Of a stretch of DNA of 64,000 nt, positions 28,311 to 37,228 are shown one piece after another; within the stretch, counting starts at the first letter, position 1; each line of letters begins with the position of its first letter. Both the position numbers and the translations under genes were made by a program. The stretch comes from Massilia alkalitolerans DSM 17462 (GTDB lineage Bacteria > Pseudomonadota > Gammaproteobacteria > Burkholderiales > Burkholderiaceae_D): contig NZ_ATYR01000007.1 in assembly GCF_000427785.1 (NCBI RefSeq), forward strand, positions 124,001 to 188,000, in the 5' to 3' direction. The notes beneath the pieces are model-generated. The model made no database searches and had not been told where the DNA came from. It was given only the letters and a program-made list of their open reading frames with translations.

Positions 28311-28904
28311 TTACTCATCGATGTTCGGCCAGGCGATGCGGCCGTGGCCGGCATTGTCGAGCCGGGTGCGCAGCGCGCCGGCGTCCTGCGCGGGCAGGCT
28401 GAAGTCGAACCGGACCTCGTCGCCATGGACTACCGCGTCCAGGTGGGCGCCGGCGGCGTCGAGTTCGCGCCGCACCATGCCTTCGAGCGCATAGGGCGCC
28501 GTGCAGCGCATGGCCTGCAGTTTGATGATCGGCACCTTCTGCGCCAGCAGGAGGGATTGCGCCACGCTGTCGGTATAGGCGCGCACCAGGCCGCCCGCAC
28601 CCAGCTTGACCCCGCCGAAGTAGCGCACCACGGTGGCCAGTACGCCTTCCAGGTCCTGGTGGCGCAGCACGTCGAGCATCGGACGTCCCGCGGTGCCGCT
28701 CGGTTCGCCGTCGTCGACCGCGGCCGACTGGCCGCCGGCCAGCAGGGCCCAGCATACGTGGGCGGCGCCGGGGTGCTCGGCGCGCAGGCTGGCGACGACC
28801 TGCTGGGCGCCGGCCCTGTCCGGCATCGGCTGGACGCAAGCAATGAAACGGCTCTTCTTGATGACGAGTTCGAAGTGGGCGGGGGAGGCGATGGTCTGTG
28901 GCAT
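28311..28904 (-). CDS. YigZ/IMPACT-family protein
   Basis: 197-residue protein with the UPF0029 N-terminal domain (about 8-115; KKSRFIACVQP, DDGEPSGTAGRPMLDVL, VVRYFGGVKLGAGGLVRAY are the family signatures) and a DUF1949-type C-terminal ferredoxin-like domain. Relatives are tied to translation control in eukaryotes (IMPACT); the bacterial role is unclear. ATG 28904 is taken; an upstream ATG at 28946 adds 14 poorly conserved residues. Confidence 0.9.
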   Translation of the reverse strand: MPQTIASPAHFELVIKKSRFIACVQPMPDRAGAQQVVASLRAEHPGAAHVCWALLAGGQSAAVDDGEPSGTAGRPMLDVLRHQDLEGVLATVVRYFGGVKLGAGGLVRAYTDSVAQSLLLAQKVPIIKLQAMRCTAPYALEGMVRRELDAAGAHLDAVVHGDEVRFDFSLPAQDAGALRTRLDNAGHGRIAWPNIDE

Positions 28905-28970
28905 GCGCCGATTATCGGCGGCGCGCCAGGAAATGCCAACCGTCATTGGCTGGCATTCCCTGGCAGGGGC

Positions 28971-30617
28971 TTAATATGACAGGTTGACTTGCAGGATCGC
29001 AGTGGTGCCGCTGGTCTCGTTACCGACGACCAGCAGTGGCTTGTTGTTCGGCGATTTGTCCGCCGGGATGAAGGTCAGGCCTTCTGGACCACGGTCGCCG
29101 CTCTCGTTGTTGCGGGTGTTGAGGTAGGTGACGAAGCTGGCCGCCGAAGGCTTGCTGACGTCGTAGACCATCACGCCGCCGATCCGCTCCAGGCCGATGA
29201 AGGCATAGGTCTTGCTGCCGAAGCGGCCAACCACGACGCCTTCCGGCTCCGGCCCCTTGGAGGCGCTGCGGCCGTCGAGATCGTTGTTGTCGTTGCTGGC
29301 ATTGAAGCGGGCGTTCGGCAGCGCCACGGTCTTCTGCTCGAACTCGTCGCCCGAGTCGTAGACGCGGTTCAGGTTGGTATCCCAGATCGAGAAGGAGCGG
29401 GCGCCGAAGCTGTACAGCTCGGTGCACTGGCCGGCCGCGTTCTTGCCGCTGCTGCCGCCATTCGGCGTGGTGGTGATGCGCAGGCGGCCGAGGTTCGAAT
29501 CGAGGACCAGGTTGGCGGCATCGCCGAACACGGCCGGGTCGAGGCCGGCGCTGCAGTGGGCACGCACGCGCGTCTCTTCGTTGAAGCCCGGCCAGTCGGC
29601 GCGCGCATCGCCTTCGTTGGCGGTGATCAGGTAGGACGCGCCGTCGACGGTGAAGCGGGCAATTGCATCCGGCAGGTACATGCCTTTCACCGGTTGCGGG
29701 GCGATTCTCACCGCCGGCGTGCCGCTGTTGGTGTTGGTGCCGCCGTCTTCGTCGGAAGCGTCCATGCCCATGCCGGCCAGGTTGTGGTTCTTGGTGCCGA
29801 GCGGCTTGATCGCCGTGACCTTGGCGCTGGCGACATCGACAATGGCCACGGCATTGTTTTCCTGCAGGGTGACGTAGGCCGTGCGGCCGTCCTCGCTGGT
29901 GGCGATGTATTCCGGTTCGAGATCCTGGGCGGCGCTGGCGCCCGGGCCGTAGATGCGGATGCCCTGGCTGCGCAGCGCGGCTTCCTGGCCGTTGAAAGCG
30001 CGGAAGTCGGCGGTGGCGACGCTCGGCGTGCCGCCGCGGTTGACCGTGATGACGCTGATCGAGCCTTCCGGATCGACGGAGTCGGCCTGGCCGTAACTAT
30101 TCGGTTCGCCTTCATTGGCGACCAGCACGGTGCGGCCGTCCGGGGTGAAGGTGAGCATGTCGGGCAGGGCGCCGACGCGCACGCTGTTCACCAGTTTCAG
30201 GTCGGCGGCATTGTAGAAGGCGACCGTGCCGGGATTGGTCTTGGGCGAAGCTTCGATGGCCAGGGCGACCAGGCCATCGTGAATGGCGACGCTGTTGACA
30301 CCTGCGCCGAGGCCGGTGACGCTGATGGTGCCGACCAGCTTGGGCGCGGATGGTGTCGCGAGGTCGAGCACGTCGACAGTGCCGTTGGCGCCGTTGACCA
30401 CGAACAGGCGCTTGCTGGCGGCGTCGAACGCGGTGATCTCGGCCGCGCCGACCTTGCCGCCGTCATAGCCACCTATCTTTTCCAGCGCCAGCGTCCTGGG
30501 CGTCAGATCTTCGTCGTCATCGCTGCCGCCGCAGCCGGCAAGGAGGCCGGCGGCGAGCATGGCGGCGCCCAGAGCGCGCAGGGTGGTCGGAGGAGCGGCG
30601 AGGTCGAGAAGCAGCAT
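28971..30617 (-). CDS. choice-of-anchor I family lipoprotein (beta-propeller)
   Basis: 548-residue exported lipoprotein: signal peptide with lipobox LLAGC (Cys29) followed by an acidic GGSDDDED linker. The mature region is a YVTN-like beta-propeller (LFVVNGANGTVDVLDL, VNSVAIHDGLVALAIEA, DMLTFTPDGRTVLVANEGEPN, ADPEG-like blocks) typical of the choice-of-anchor I/alkaline phosphatase-like surface proteins. No phosphatase catalytic site is seen. It may bind or process phosphate esters or be structural. Confidence 0.8.
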   Translation of the reverse strand: MLLLDLAAPPTTLRALGAAMLAAGLLAGCGGSDDDEDLTPRTLALEKIGGYDGGKVGAAEITAFDAASKRLFVVNGANGTVDVLDLATPSAPKLVGTISVTGLGAGVNSVAIHDGLVALAIEASPKTNPGTVAFYNAADLKLVNSVRVGALPDMLTFTPDGRTVLVANEGEPNSYGQADSVDPEGSISVITVNRGGTPSVATADFRAFNGQEAALRSQGIRIYGPGASAAQDLEPEYIATSEDGRTAYVTLQENNAVAIVDVASAKVTAIKPLGTKNHNLAGMGMDASDEDGGTNTNSGTPAVRIAPQPVKGMYLPDAIARFTVDGASYLITANEGDARADWPGFNEETRVRAHCSAGLDPAVFGDAANLVLDSNLGRLRITTTPNGGSSGKNAAGQCTELYSFGARSFSIWDTNLNRVYDSGDEFEQKTVALPNARFNASNDNNDLDGRSASKGPEPEGVVVGRFGSKTYAFIGLERIGGVMVYDVSKPSAASFVTYLNTRNNESGDRGPEGLTFIPADKSPNNKPLLVVGNETSGTTAILQVNLSY

Positions 30618-30688
30618 TTGTCGGATTTCCTGAGTTGAAAAACCGACAGCATAGGAGGCGGGGATGACAGCAATATGACGCCAAAAAC

Positions 30689-30720
30689 AAAAAAGGCGTC
30701 ACGATTGCTCATGACGCCTT
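30689..30720 (-). terminator. terminator of the left tRNA-Lys gene
   Basis: Leftward reading: AAGGCGTCA (30720-30712), loop, TGACGCCTT (30701-30693), then U-run from the A-rich stretch at 30684-30694. A related hairpin follows the second tRNA-Lys copy. Confidence 0.75.
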
Positions 30721-30734
30721 CCTTGCTGAATCTT

Positions 30735-30810
30735 TGGTAGGCCGTGCTGGGCTCGAACCAGCGACCAACGGATTAAAAGTCCGCTGCTCTACCAACTGAG
30801 CTAACGACCC
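30735..30810 (-). tRNA. tRNA-Lys(TTT), left copy
   Basis: 76 nt including the encoded CCA. The reverse strand reads GGGTCGTTAGCTCAGTTGGT at the 5' end, anticodon arm CGGACTTTTAATCCG (anticodon TTT), T-arm GCTGGTTCGAGCCCAGC and 3' ACGGCCTACCA. It is identical over all 76 nt to the copy at 39297-39372. A TATAAT -10 box sits at 30823-30828, about 13 bp upstream of the 5' end. Confidence 0.97.
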
Positions 30811-30822
30811 GAAGAAGCCAAG

Positions 30823-30828
30823 ATTATA
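30823..30828 (-). promoter_or_regulatory. -10 box of left tRNA-Lys
   Basis: Perfect TATAAT on the minus strand upstream of the tRNA; the right-hand copy has the same box at 39385-39390. No convincing -35 box is seen for either. Confidence 0.5.
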
Positions 30829-30977
30829 GCGGCGTTTGCGCGAATATCCAAGTGCTTCGTATCAATTTGTTGGCGCGGTGCGCCGACCGCAGCAAGTTCC
30901 CCCACCCGGGGGGATGGGATGGACACCGGCACGCCAGCAAAATGGCGACGATCACCTACCACCTCCCAGGAAGCCCC

Positions 30978-32240
30978 ATGTTCATGCCGAAACACCTTGC
31001 GCTTGCCGTATCGGGTCTGTTTGTCCTGCCTTCCGCCCTGGCCGCACAGCCGGTACAGAAGGTCAAGCCGCCTGTCAGCCACGCCACTATCGATCTCGCC
31101 ACTTATTCCGGCGGCATGATGGGAAGCCTGCTTGGCGCCAAAGGCAATGACGACAGCTTCGGCATGACCCAGGCCCAGAGCCCGGGCCGCTGGATGGATG
31201 TCACGCTCCTGACGCGCAACAACGGCAAGCTGACGACAGCGACGCAAAGCGTGCCGGCCAGCGCCGGGCTCGGGCCCGTGCTGAACCTGTTGGCGCCGGA
31301 CCAGGGGCCGGTCGACCTTCCCGGCCCGGACGAGGAGTCGGACACCGAGCCACCCAGGATCGACATGCCGAAAGGGAAGATGTACCTCTACTGGGGCTGT
31401 GGCGCCGAGGTACGCAAAGGGCAGCCGCTGGTGCTCGACCTCGCCAAGATGGATCCCAAGCAATTCAACAAGTTCTTCCAGAACCGCAGCGCCACCTCCC
31501 GCGTGCCGCAGCCGGCGCCCGGCCGCCCGGCCTGGCCGAACAAGAACGATGCCCGCCGCTTGCCGGAGGGCGCCTCGCTGGTCGGGGAGCACGGCTTTGC
31601 CGGCGACGGCGTGGTGGACGGCTTCAAGTTTAACATCGGCGCCCGACACGACCTGATGCCTGCCGTCGAGGCAAGCCGCGACGATGGCGACAAGGCTGTG
31701 CTGTTCAAGTGGAAGCCGATGCAGCAGGCCAGCGCCTGGTTCGTGCAGGCGATCGGCATGCGCGATACCGGCGAGGCCGATGCCGGCGACATGGAGATGG
31801 TGTACTGGACCTCGAGCGAGTTGCCGGACATGGGTATGGGCCTGGTGAATTACCAGCCGAACGGCTCCATCGACAAGTGGCAAAAGGAAAAAGTGCTGTT
31901 GCCGGCCGGGGCAACCGAATGCATGGCCCCGAAGGAAGCCGTCAGTACGATGTCGATATCGCGCGTCATCGCCTATGGCGAGGAGCTGAACATGGCCTAC
32001 CCGCCGCGGCCGAAGGATCCAAAAGTCACCTGGGAGCCGCAATGGAACCTCAAGCTGCGGCTGAAGTCGGTCGCATCCTTGACGCCGGGCATGGGGAAGG
32101 CGATGCATGCCGCCATGGTAGAGCAGGAAGCGGCGCCGGAAGAGAAGCAGGCTCCGGCTACCACGGCCAAAGGAGTGGTGACGGAAGCCGTGACCAAAGG
32201 GGTGGTGGATGCGCTGACCCGGGGGCTGTTCGGTCGCTGA
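30978..32240 (+). CDS. hypothetical exported protein, 420 residues
   Basis: I do not recognise this family. ATG 30978 follows an AGGAAG ribosome site and begins a Sec signal peptide (about 1-25, ending in ALAAQP). The mature part is Pro/Asp-rich with KGKMYLYWGCGAEVRKGQP and YWTSSELPDMGMG, and ends in an Ala/Thr-rich tail. It lies inside the tRNA-bounded region but has the GC level of the core genes, unlike the vgrG module. Confidence 0.7.
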   Translation: MFMPKHLALAVSGLFVLPSALAAQPVQKVKPPVSHATIDLATYSGGMMGSLLGAKGNDDSFGMTQAQSPGRWMDVTLLTRNNGKLTTATQSVPASAGLGPVLNLLAPDQGPVDLPGPDEESDTEPPRIDMPKGKMYLYWGCGAEVRKGQPLVLDLAKMDPKQFNKFFQNRSATSRVPQPAPGRPAWPNKNDARRLPEGASLVGEHGFAGDGVVDGFKFNIGARHDLMPAVEASRDDGDKAVLFKWKPMQQASAWFVQAIGMRDTGEADAGDMEMVYWTSSELPDMGMGLVNYQPNGSIDKWQKEKVLLPAGATECMAPKEAVSTMSISRVIAYGEELNMAYPPRPKDPKVTWEPQWNLKLRLKSVASLTPGMGKAMHAAMVEQEAAPEEKQAPATTAKGVVTEAVTKGVVDALTRGLFGR

Positions 32241-32264
32241 TGCTCCGCGTGCTGTAGTGTGGAC

Positions 32265-32290
32265 AAGGCCAGGCTGTGAAGCCTGGCCTT
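32265..32290. terminator. hairpin between convergent genes
   Basis: Perfect 10-bp stem AAGGCCAGGC/GCCTGGCCTT with a 6-nt loop, between the exported protein and the leftward membrane protein; only short U-runs, so a modest bidirectional terminator. Confidence 0.5.
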
Positions 32291-32918
32291 ATCGTTCTGG
32301 TTTTTCGAGTTCCTTGTCTTGCGCCTGTTCAAGTTCCTTGTCCTCGGCCTGGACCTCGTGCATCGAATGCGGTTCGAGTTTTTCGGCTTCGACATTCATG
32401 CGTACGAACATGCCCCAGGTGGCGAGGATCGCCGCCGCGGCGACACCGATGGCGGCAGAGTGCAGCAGGTATTCCGGGCGCCCGTGCATGAACTGGAACA
32501 CGCCGATCAGGCATTCGATCGACAGCGACACCACTACCACGATCAGGAAACGCGACAGGAAACGGCGTACGCGGGTCGGCGAGCTGATGTTGACCGAGCG
32601 CTGCACTTCTTCTTCCAGCACGGTCTGGCCCAGTTCCAGCGAGGCGACTGCGATGGTCAGGAGGCCAACGCATTCCAGAATGAGCTCGAAACGTTCCCGT
32701 ACCTTGAAGTTATCGCGGGGATCGAGCGCTTGCCACGTTTCTACGCCCGCCAGAACGATCAGGCCCACCCCGCAAATGAAGAACAGGGCGACGATCAGCA
32801 TGTAGCCGAGGAGGAAGATATTCTGGACGAATTTCACGGCGCGCGCCTGTTGACTCAGTTGTAAATATATTAACGCTATCCGCTGCGCTGGCGCGTTCGA
32901 TTCAGCGTTGCTTTGCAA
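32289..32918 (-). CDS. hypothetical membrane protein, four segments
   Basis: 209-residue inner membrane protein with four hydrophobic helices (around 31-58, 82-100, 124-145, 150-172) and a charged Glu/Lys/Gln C-terminus (HEVQAEDKELEQAQDKELEK repeat). Family not recognised. It diverges from vgrG with an 86-bp gap. Confidence 0.65.
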   Translation of the reverse strand: MQSNAESNAPAQRIALIYLQLSQQARAVKFVQNIFLLGYMLIVALFFICGVGLIVLAGVETWQALDPRDNFKVRERFELILECVGLLTIAVASLELGQTVLEEEVQRSVNISSPTRVRRFLSRFLIVVVVSLSIECLIGVFQFMHGRPEYLLHSAAIGVAAAAILATWGMFVRMNVEAEKLEPHSMHEVQAEDKELEQAQDKELEKPER

Positions 32919-33004
32919 CTGATGACACGGCGCAAGAATTGCCGGTCAGACTGCTTATATCGTGGTGCCTTCGGCTGCCGAGTCCACAAGGAATCCATAC
33001 GGGT

Positions 33005-35860
33005 ATGAGCACGACGCTGACGGATCAGATCTTTGCCGCCCTGGCTGAGTTCAGCAGTACAAGCCGGTTGTATGAGCTCAAGATTGGCGATCGTGAGGAA
33101 ACCGGTCTGCTGGTGGAAGCCTTTCTTGCGGATGAGGCCGTACAGGAGGTCGGGACGCGGGATGTGATTGCGCTCTCGACCGATGCCCGCCTGGAGCTCG
33201 ACGCCTTGCTGGGCCAGCCGGCGGTGTTCGAGATTTGCCTGGCCGATGGAACGCGGGAGCGTTTCGCCGGGGAGATTTGTGAAGCGGCCATGCTCGGCAC
33301 TGACGGCGGCCTGGCGCGTTACCGCGTCCGGATCGCGTCATGGCTGTGGCGGCTCGAGCATGTGCGCAATAGCCGGGTGTGGCAGGACAAGAGCGTCGTC
33401 GAGATCATCGATGCGGTGTTCGATGCCTATCTGCCATTGGCGCGCTGGCGCTGGAGCGATGATGTCGGCCCATTCCTGGCCGAGGTGTCGCCCCGCAGTT
33501 ACTGCTGCCAGTATCGGGAATCCGATCTCGACTTCGTGCGCCGGCTGCTGGCCGAAGAGGGGCTGTGCTGGCGGACCGAGCAGACCGCGAATGGACCGGG
33601 GCTCGTCTTGTTCGCCGATAGCAGCCAGCTGTGTGCGGTGCCGGAGGATGCCAGCAGCGAGGCGCTCGGGGGCATTCGCTTTCACGGTGCGCGCTCGGTG
33701 GAGGAGTCGGACAGCATCCAGGCCTTGTCGGCCGAGCGGCGCTTGCATGCATCGCTGACGACGGTGCTCAGCTATGACTACAAGGCCAAGCAGGCTGTCG
33801 GGGCCAGTTCGCCATCACACTACACCTATGGAAAGCTTCCGGCTCTCGAATCGTTTGAGGTGTCGGGGCAGTATGCCTATGCGGATTGGCAGCAGGCGCA
33901 GCATTACGCGGATCTGCGCATGCAGGAGCAGGAAGCACAAGGCCAGACGTGGCGTGGACGCTCGAGTGTGCGGACCTTACGCGCGGGGACGCGGGTGCAG
34001 GTGCTTGGGGCGCCGCTGCAGCAGTTGGGGGAATCGGCGTCGTTCACTGTGCTGCGGGTGCTCAGCATTGGGGTCAACAATATGCCACCTGCGACGCAGA
34101 ATGCATTGGCTGAGTTGTTCGGGCCGATTCCGGAATTGCTGGAGGAGTTCGCGCGGGCGGATATGCCTAGGGACATTGAGCTGACCATTGCTCAGGCTCG
34201 TGAGACCGGTTATGCGAACTGTTTCAGCACTGTCGCAACGGACATCATTTGGCGTCCGCCTTTGGCTGGGAGTGACAGAGCTGCATATTCGAAGCCGGTC
34301 GCGTTCGGGGCGCAGAGTGCCATTGTCGTTGGCGCGGATGGCAATGATCAGCCGAGCGGGGCGGATGAGTTGTATTGCGACAGGCTGGGGCGGGTTCGGG
34401 TTCGCTTCCATTGGCAGGATGGTGGGAATGCGACCTGCTGGGTACGGGTCGCGCAACGCTCGGCTGGCGGGGGGATGGGGCAGCAGTTCTTGCCGCGTAT
34501 CGGGCAGGAAGTGTTGGTGCAGTTTTTGGAGAACGACATCGATCGGCCGGTTGTCGTTGGGGCGCTCTATAACGGGCAAGGTGAAGGAGGGGTTGCTGCT
34601 ACGCCTGGTGGGCGTCGTGATAGGGAAACTGACCTTTCATGTTTTGAAACGGCGCATGACCATGCGTCATCGGCGCAGGCGAATCTCAGCGGCGGGAATA
34701 GTCCGGTGTGGCATGGTGCGTCGGCTGATAGTGTAGGGCATCGCAACTCGACATCGCAGTGGGGGATTCGGAGCAAGGAATTTGGTGGCTATGGGTATTC
34801 TCAGCTGTTGTTCGATGACATAGATGGTCAAAGCCGTATGCAGTTACGGAGTACGCATGCTGGAAGCGAACTGAATCTGGGTAATCTGAGTCATGCAGCA
34901 GACAATTATCGCGGCAGTTTCCGAGGAGTCGGCGCGGAGCTTCGAACGGGGGCGTATGGCGTCGCGCGAGCTGGTGCGGGTTTACTGGTGTCGAGCTACC
35001 AGCTCAGCCACAGCGCGAACACACGTGACCTCGTCAGCGAGAACGCTGCCGGAACCGCTCTTATGAAGCAAGCTGTAGCGATAGGGAACGCTTTTAGCTC
35101 GGTAGCTGGTACACATCAGAGCGTGACTTTAGCCGCTTATCAAGGTACAGCGAAAGCCAATGGAAGCCTGTTAAACCCAGCAGCAGCACCACTCAAAGCA
35201 GGACTAGCCAGCCTGTCTAGCTTAGTTAGCACTAAAGATCTTCAGACCGCGTTGGTTGATGTCAGGGATAACATTAAAAAAGCAGATGACAATCAGATTC
35301 CGCATCTGGCCGATCCCGTTGTCGCAATAGCGTCATGTGATAATTTCAGCGCCAACGCCGGGCTGAGTTTGCAACTGATAAGTGGCGATGCAGCGAGTTT
35401 AATATCTGGTAAAGATATTCAAATCATTACAGGCTCCGAGATACGGCTTCAAACAAAACAAGCACTTGGAATAATGGCCGGCGCACTCAAAAGTGACAGC
35501 GCCGACGTAGGTTTCCAACTTGTCGCAAGCAAAGAAACGATCGATATCCAATCACAAGCTGATGAGTTGGCAGTGCGAGCAAAAGAAGACGTAAAAATTA
35601 TCAGTGCTAAAACTCACGTCGACTTCGCCAGTGCAAGCAAGATTAGCTTGAGTACTGCTGGTGGTGCAAGCATAACCATCGAAGGGGGTAACATTATTTT
35701 TCAGTGCCCTAACAAGCTAACCATCCATGCTGGGAAAAAACAACTCTCGCCCCAAGCTGAACTGAAGTACAAGATGCCAATTTTGCCGCAGTCTGTTTGT
35801 GTTGAATGTCTGGCTAAACGTGCACTGCAGAGGTCAGCCTTCATAAATAAGGGTGCTTAG
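33005..35860 (+). CDS. vgrG: type VI secretion tip protein VgrG with DUF2345 domain
   Basis: 951-residue trimeric spike protein that caps the T6SS tube and carries effectors. Order: gp27-like part (about 1-380; YELKIGD..., SPRSYCCQYRESDLDFVRRLLAEEG in pieces), gp5-type OB domain (about 440-545; DELYCDRLGRVRVRFHWQ, WVRVAQRSAGGGMGQQFLPRIG, GALYNGQ), needle region, then a DUF2345 domain (about 630-900) and a short tail with CVECLAKRA. ATG 33005 starts MSTTLTDQIF. It is followed without a gap by a DUF4123 adaptor gene, so its cargo is the lipase-like protein downstream. Base composition and codon use change within the gene: the first third is GC-rich, while the last third has many A/T-ending codons. 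Confidence 0.95.
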   Translation: MSTTLTDQIFAALAEFSSTSRLYELKIGDREETGLLVEAFLADEAVQEVGTRDVIALSTDARLELDALLGQPAVFEICLADGTRERFAGEICEAAMLGTDGGLARYRVRIASWLWRLEHVRNSRVWQDKSVVEIIDAVFDAYLPLARWRWSDDVGPFLAEVSPRSYCCQYRESDLDFVRRLLAEEGLCWRTEQTANGPGLVLFADSSQLCAVPEDASSEALGGIRFHGARSVEESDSIQALSAERRLHASLTTVLSYDYKAKQAVGASSPSHYTYGKLPALESFEVSGQYAYADWQQAQHYADLRMQEQEAQGQTWRGRSSVRTLRAGTRVQVLGAPLQQLGESASFTVLRVLSIGVNNMPPATQNALAELFGPIPELLEEFARADMPRDIELTIAQARETGYANCFSTVATDIIWRPPLAGSDRAAYSKPVAFGAQSAIVVGADGNDQPSGADELYCDRLGRVRVRFHWQDGGNATCWVRVAQRSAGGGMGQQFLPRIGQEVLVQFLENDIDRPVVVGALYNGQGEGGVAATPGGRRDRETDLSCFETAHDHASSAQANLSGGNSPVWHGASADSVGHRNSTSQWGIRSKEFGGYGYSQLLFDDIDGQSRMQLRSTHAGSELNLGNLSHAADNYRGSFRGVGAELRTGAYGVARAGAGLLVSSYQLSHSANTRDLVSENAAGTALMKQAVAIGNAFSSVAGTHQSVTLAAYQGTAKANGSLLNPAAAPLKAGLASLSSLVSTKDLQTALVDVRDNIKKADDNQIPHLADPVVAIASCDNFSANAGLSLQLISGDAASLISGKDIQIITGSEIRLQTKQALGIMAGALKSDSADVGFQLVASKETIDIQSQADELAVRAKEDVKIISAKTHVDFASASKISLSTAGGASITIEGGNIIFQCPNKLTIHAGKKQLSPQAELKYKMPILPQSVCVECLAKRALQRSAFINKGA

Positions 35861-36739
35861 ATGCAGAGAGCAATCTCAGATATAGAATTATTCAAAGGCG
35901 CTAGTCCGGAAAATACTAAGTGGTTTGCGCTTGCCGACAGCGCTCAAGATAAGCGACTCCCGGGTGTGATTTCGACGAGTTCGCGTAATGTACGTTGCTT
36001 GTTCGGCGGGTTGCAAGGAAGTCCGTTAACGCTTCATACTCCTCATCTCATAGAACTCCCGCCACCTGCTCATTTGGATTATGTTTGGGAGTGGATCAGC
36101 AGAAATGCTCTTTTGGTACCATGTTTTTCGATTATTGCGACACGAAAAACATTTGATGATCTCTATAAACAATTTGTAGAGTGTACGCAGGTTGTGTTGC
36201 CGGATTTAGATACGATGTTCTTTGCTTTTTGGGATTCTGCAGTATTGGGCACGCTTGTGGGGCAGGTAGACGATCGAACGCTCCATATCCCCGGGCCAGT
36301 ATTAAGCCAGGATCAACAAACCCTTTTAACTGATGGGATCGAAAAATGGTGGTATTGGGATCGAGCAGGAGATCGACATGCTATTGCCATTCAATCTCAG
36401 GGAGAGATAGCCGCATGTCGCCAATTTAAACTAGATCAATCACAGATTGATAGTTTAGTAGAAGCTAGCGTGCCAGATCACGTGCTGTATTACATGAATC
36501 TAAATCAATATCATCTTCTTGAAGACATTCCTTGCTCTGATCGGTATGACATGATCCGAAAAGCCTTGGTGCAAGCGCGCGATATTGGACTTGCAACAAT
36601 GCGTGACCTTGTTGATTTTGTCTCCATCAAATTGTATTACCGAGAGAGGATGGATCACGACGCACGTATCGCGAATCTGCTTTGTAAGATAAGGGATGGC
36701 CAGGTGTCGTTTCGAGATGCGATAAGTGAACTACCGTGA
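35861..36739 (+). CDS. DUF4123 T6SS effector adaptor/chaperone
   Basis: 292-residue cytosolic protein whose start codon directly follows the vgrG stop. The region to about residue 125 (KWFALADSAQDKRLPGVI, DYVWEWI, FSIIATRKTFDDLYKQFVEC) fits DUF4123, the Tap/TEC adaptors that load an effector on its cognate VgrG. Low GC compared with surrounding core genes. The neighbouring lipase-like effector is the likely client. Confidence 0.85.
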   Translation: MQRAISDIELFKGASPENTKWFALADSAQDKRLPGVISTSSRNVRCLFGGLQGSPLTLHTPHLIELPPPAHLDYVWEWISRNALLVPCFSIIATRKTFDDLYKQFVECTQVVLPDLDTMFFAFWDSAVLGTLVGQVDDRTLHIPGPVLSQDQQTLLTDGIEKWWYWDRAGDRHAIAIQSQGEIAACRQFKLDQSQIDSLVEASVPDHVLYYMNLNQYHLLEDIPCSDRYDMIRKALVQARDIGLATMRDLVDFVSIKLYYRERMDHDARIANLLCKIRDGQVSFRDAISELP

Positions 36740-36745
36740 CTTAAT

Positions 36746-37228
36746 ATGGATAAATCAAACAGTCAAACAGTTCGGCGGCTATTCATATGTGCCGCAGGCC
36801 TATCGTTCTTATCAATTTGTGCTTGTGGAGCAAAGCCGATGCGTACCTATATGAATATCTCCTTGTTTAGCTACTTGGATCGGCCTATTTTCGATGTGGA
36901 TATGAATGGGACTGATTTCATGTCTGCCTTAGAGCATTCGTTTTACGGCTCAAACGCTGTAATGGTCGAGCAAATGATCACTTTGGGTCCCCAGATCGTG
37001 ACGTGGCGGCTCGATGGACCTGAGGGCATGCCAAGGAATGGCGAAACCGTACGGGCACGGAATATCCCAATTTTAAATGAGATACCAAGCGGCGTGACAT
37101 GGCTGGCCTTGCATATATACGACGACGAAACTGTTGAAATCAAGCTGAGTAAAGGCTCCAAATTCGAGTTGGAAACAGAGCGCGGCAGAAAAATTATCGA
37201 CGCGTGGAGAGCCAAACATGGCAAGTAG
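36746..37228 (+). CDS. DUF3304-like lipoprotein, probable immunity protein
   Basis: 160-residue lipoprotein precursor: basic N-terminus, hydrophobic stretch and a lipobox ending ICAC (acylated Cys27). The mature part (ISLFSYLDRPIFDVDMNG...TWRL) resembles DUF3304, found beside Tle effectors. Its place just upstream of the lipase-like gene, with an 11-bp overlap, and its export to the periplasm fit an immunity protein against an envelope-acting phospholipase. Family match is tentative; function is inferred from context. Confidence 0.65.
   Translation: MDKSNSQTVRRLFICAAGLSFLSICACGAKPMRTYMNISLFSYLDRPIFDVDMNGTDFMSALEHSFYGSNAVMVEQMITLGPQIVTWRLDGPEGMPRNGETVRARNIPILNEIPSGVTWLALHIYDDETVEIKLSKGSKFELETERGRKIIDAWRAKHGK

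Noticed and set aside
32939-33004. Upstream ATG of vgrG at 32939.
   Set aside because: The extra residues are not VgrG-like; ATG 33005 begins the conserved N-terminus.
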